64,000 nt of DNA. Source: Alloactinosynnema sp. L-07 (lineage in GTDB: Bacteria > Actinomycetota > Actinomycetes > Mycobacteriales > Pseudonocardiaceae). A model generated the notes under the pieces. That model was given only the letters and a program-made list of their open reading frames with translations. It was not told where the DNA came from and ran no database searches. Made by a program: the position numbers and the translations under genes. How positions within the stretch are numbered: the stretch's first letter is position 1; the number at the start of each line of letters is the position of its first letter. Of the stretch, positions 63,626-64,000 are shown in pieces. The stretch is taken from contig NZ_LN850107.1 of assembly GCF_900070365.1 (NCBI RefSeq), forward strand, positions 6,138,001 to 6,202,000. The letters run 5' to 3'.

Positions 63626-64000
63626 ATCGACAGAGCAGACCGGAGGACAGCGGATTCGCCACCGTCTGGGCCGCCGGGGTGATCGCGGCGTTGGCGGCGC
63701 TGATGTCGCTCGTCCTCGGCCTGGTGGCCGTGGTGGTCGCACGCCATCGCGCGGAGAGCGCCGCGGATCTCGCGGCCCTGGCCGGCGCCGTGCACGCGGT
63801 CGACGGCGAGGCGGTCGCCTGTGATCGGGCCCAGTGGGTGGCGGATCGGATGTCCGCGGAACTGGTCGACTGCGAGTTGCGCGGATGGGACGTGACGGTG
63901 CGGGTCGCGGTGGTGCCGCCGGGCGCGGCCGCGGTGTTCGGCCCGGCTGCGGCGGCCGCTCGCGCCGGCCCGGTAGTTGACGGTCGAACGGTCGACCTCG
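63622..64000 (+). CDS. TadE/G-like protein of the tad cluster (Rv3654c-like), cut by the window end
   Basis: The first 126 residues are visible and the frame is open to the last base. It starts (GTG) N-R-Q-S-R-P-E-D-S-G-F-A-T-V-W-A and has one transmembrane helix near 15-38. The helix is followed by R-H-R-A-E-S-A-A-D-L-A-A-L-A-G-A, the motif of the secretion-neighbourhood TadE-like family. Two cysteines follow. It is the last visible gene of the operon. Confidence 0.83.
   Translation, partial: MNRQSRPEDSGFATVWAAGVIAALAALMSLVLGLVAVVVARHRAESAADLAALAGAVHAVDGEAVACDRAQWVADRMSAELVDCELRGWDVTVRVAVVPPGAAAVFGPAAAAARAGPVVDGRTVDL

Overview
This is a 64 kb window of high-GC actinobacterial chromosome, with no plasmid, phage or insertion-sequence genes. 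WhiB, PASTA-type PBP, Crp, Tad-pilus and Pup-free actinobacterial gene neighbourhoods, GTG/TTG starts and a member of the Pseudonocardiaceae-typical DUF6292 family suggest Pseudonocardiales. The genus cannot be fixed from the sequence alone.

The backbone from about 17.2 kb to the right end follows, in inverted orientation, the Mycobacterium tuberculosis block Rv3654c-Rv3683. In order it holds a metallophosphoesterase, ponA2, whiB4, an ArsA-like ATPase pair, a small DUF4177 protein, RidA, an MBL hydrolase, crp, a small membrane protein, nth, a TlpA-like thioredoxin, a Nudix CoA hydrolase, the membrane protease marP, an EphE-like hydrolase, a holin-family membrane protein, acs, a HAD-IB phosphatase, ssd and the tad pilus operon. 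Relative strands match throughout. Lineage-specific genes are inserted at a few joints: two unknown tandem paralogs, an oxidoreductase and a papain-like protease after ridA; a second sliding clamp and an MFS exporter between the MBL gene and crp; a DUF6292 gene and a decayed desaturase before marP; and a large block between acs and the HAD gene.

Region by region: 0-2.5 kb holds a GT-C mannosyltransferase-like protein and a secreted serine hydrolase. 2.7-6.8 kb holds the lysC-asd operon, with a nested start for the beta subunit of aspartokinase, and a PknB-like kinase with an extracellular repeat domain. 6.8-17 kb is a mixed set: a Pro-Glu-Ala repeat secreted protein, MFS, hydrolases, an S9 peptidase, a ferredoxin, a chloramphenicol phosphotransferase homolog, MOSC, AlkD-like and methyltransferase genes. 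A tRNA-Pro(CGG) follows at 17.1 kb. 17-45 kb is the conserved cell-envelope and stress block. 45-50 kb holds a degenerate Fic-like protein, a secreted copper-radical oxidase with four carbohydrate-binding domains, and a DUF937 protein. 50-57 kb is a five-gene peptidoglycan-recycling operon (nagZ, namZ, amiE-like, murR, murQ) equivalent to the Bacillus subtilis MurNAc operon but with no PTS transporter. 57-58.5 kb holds the HAD gene flanked by two noncoding RNAs: a clear 6C RNA and, on its other side, a strong candidate for an Ms1 (6S-like) RNA. 58.6-64 kb is the tad (Flp pilus) operon, cut by the window edge, with an unusual ~240-residue disordered insertion inside TadB.

The strongest leads are the Ms1-like RNA, the MurNAc-recycling cluster with its MurR-type dyad and leaderless promoter, the sliding-clamp paralog with a DnaA box in its promoter, the TadB insertion, the signal-less papain-like protease and the structured gene-free interval at 32.5-32.9 kb.
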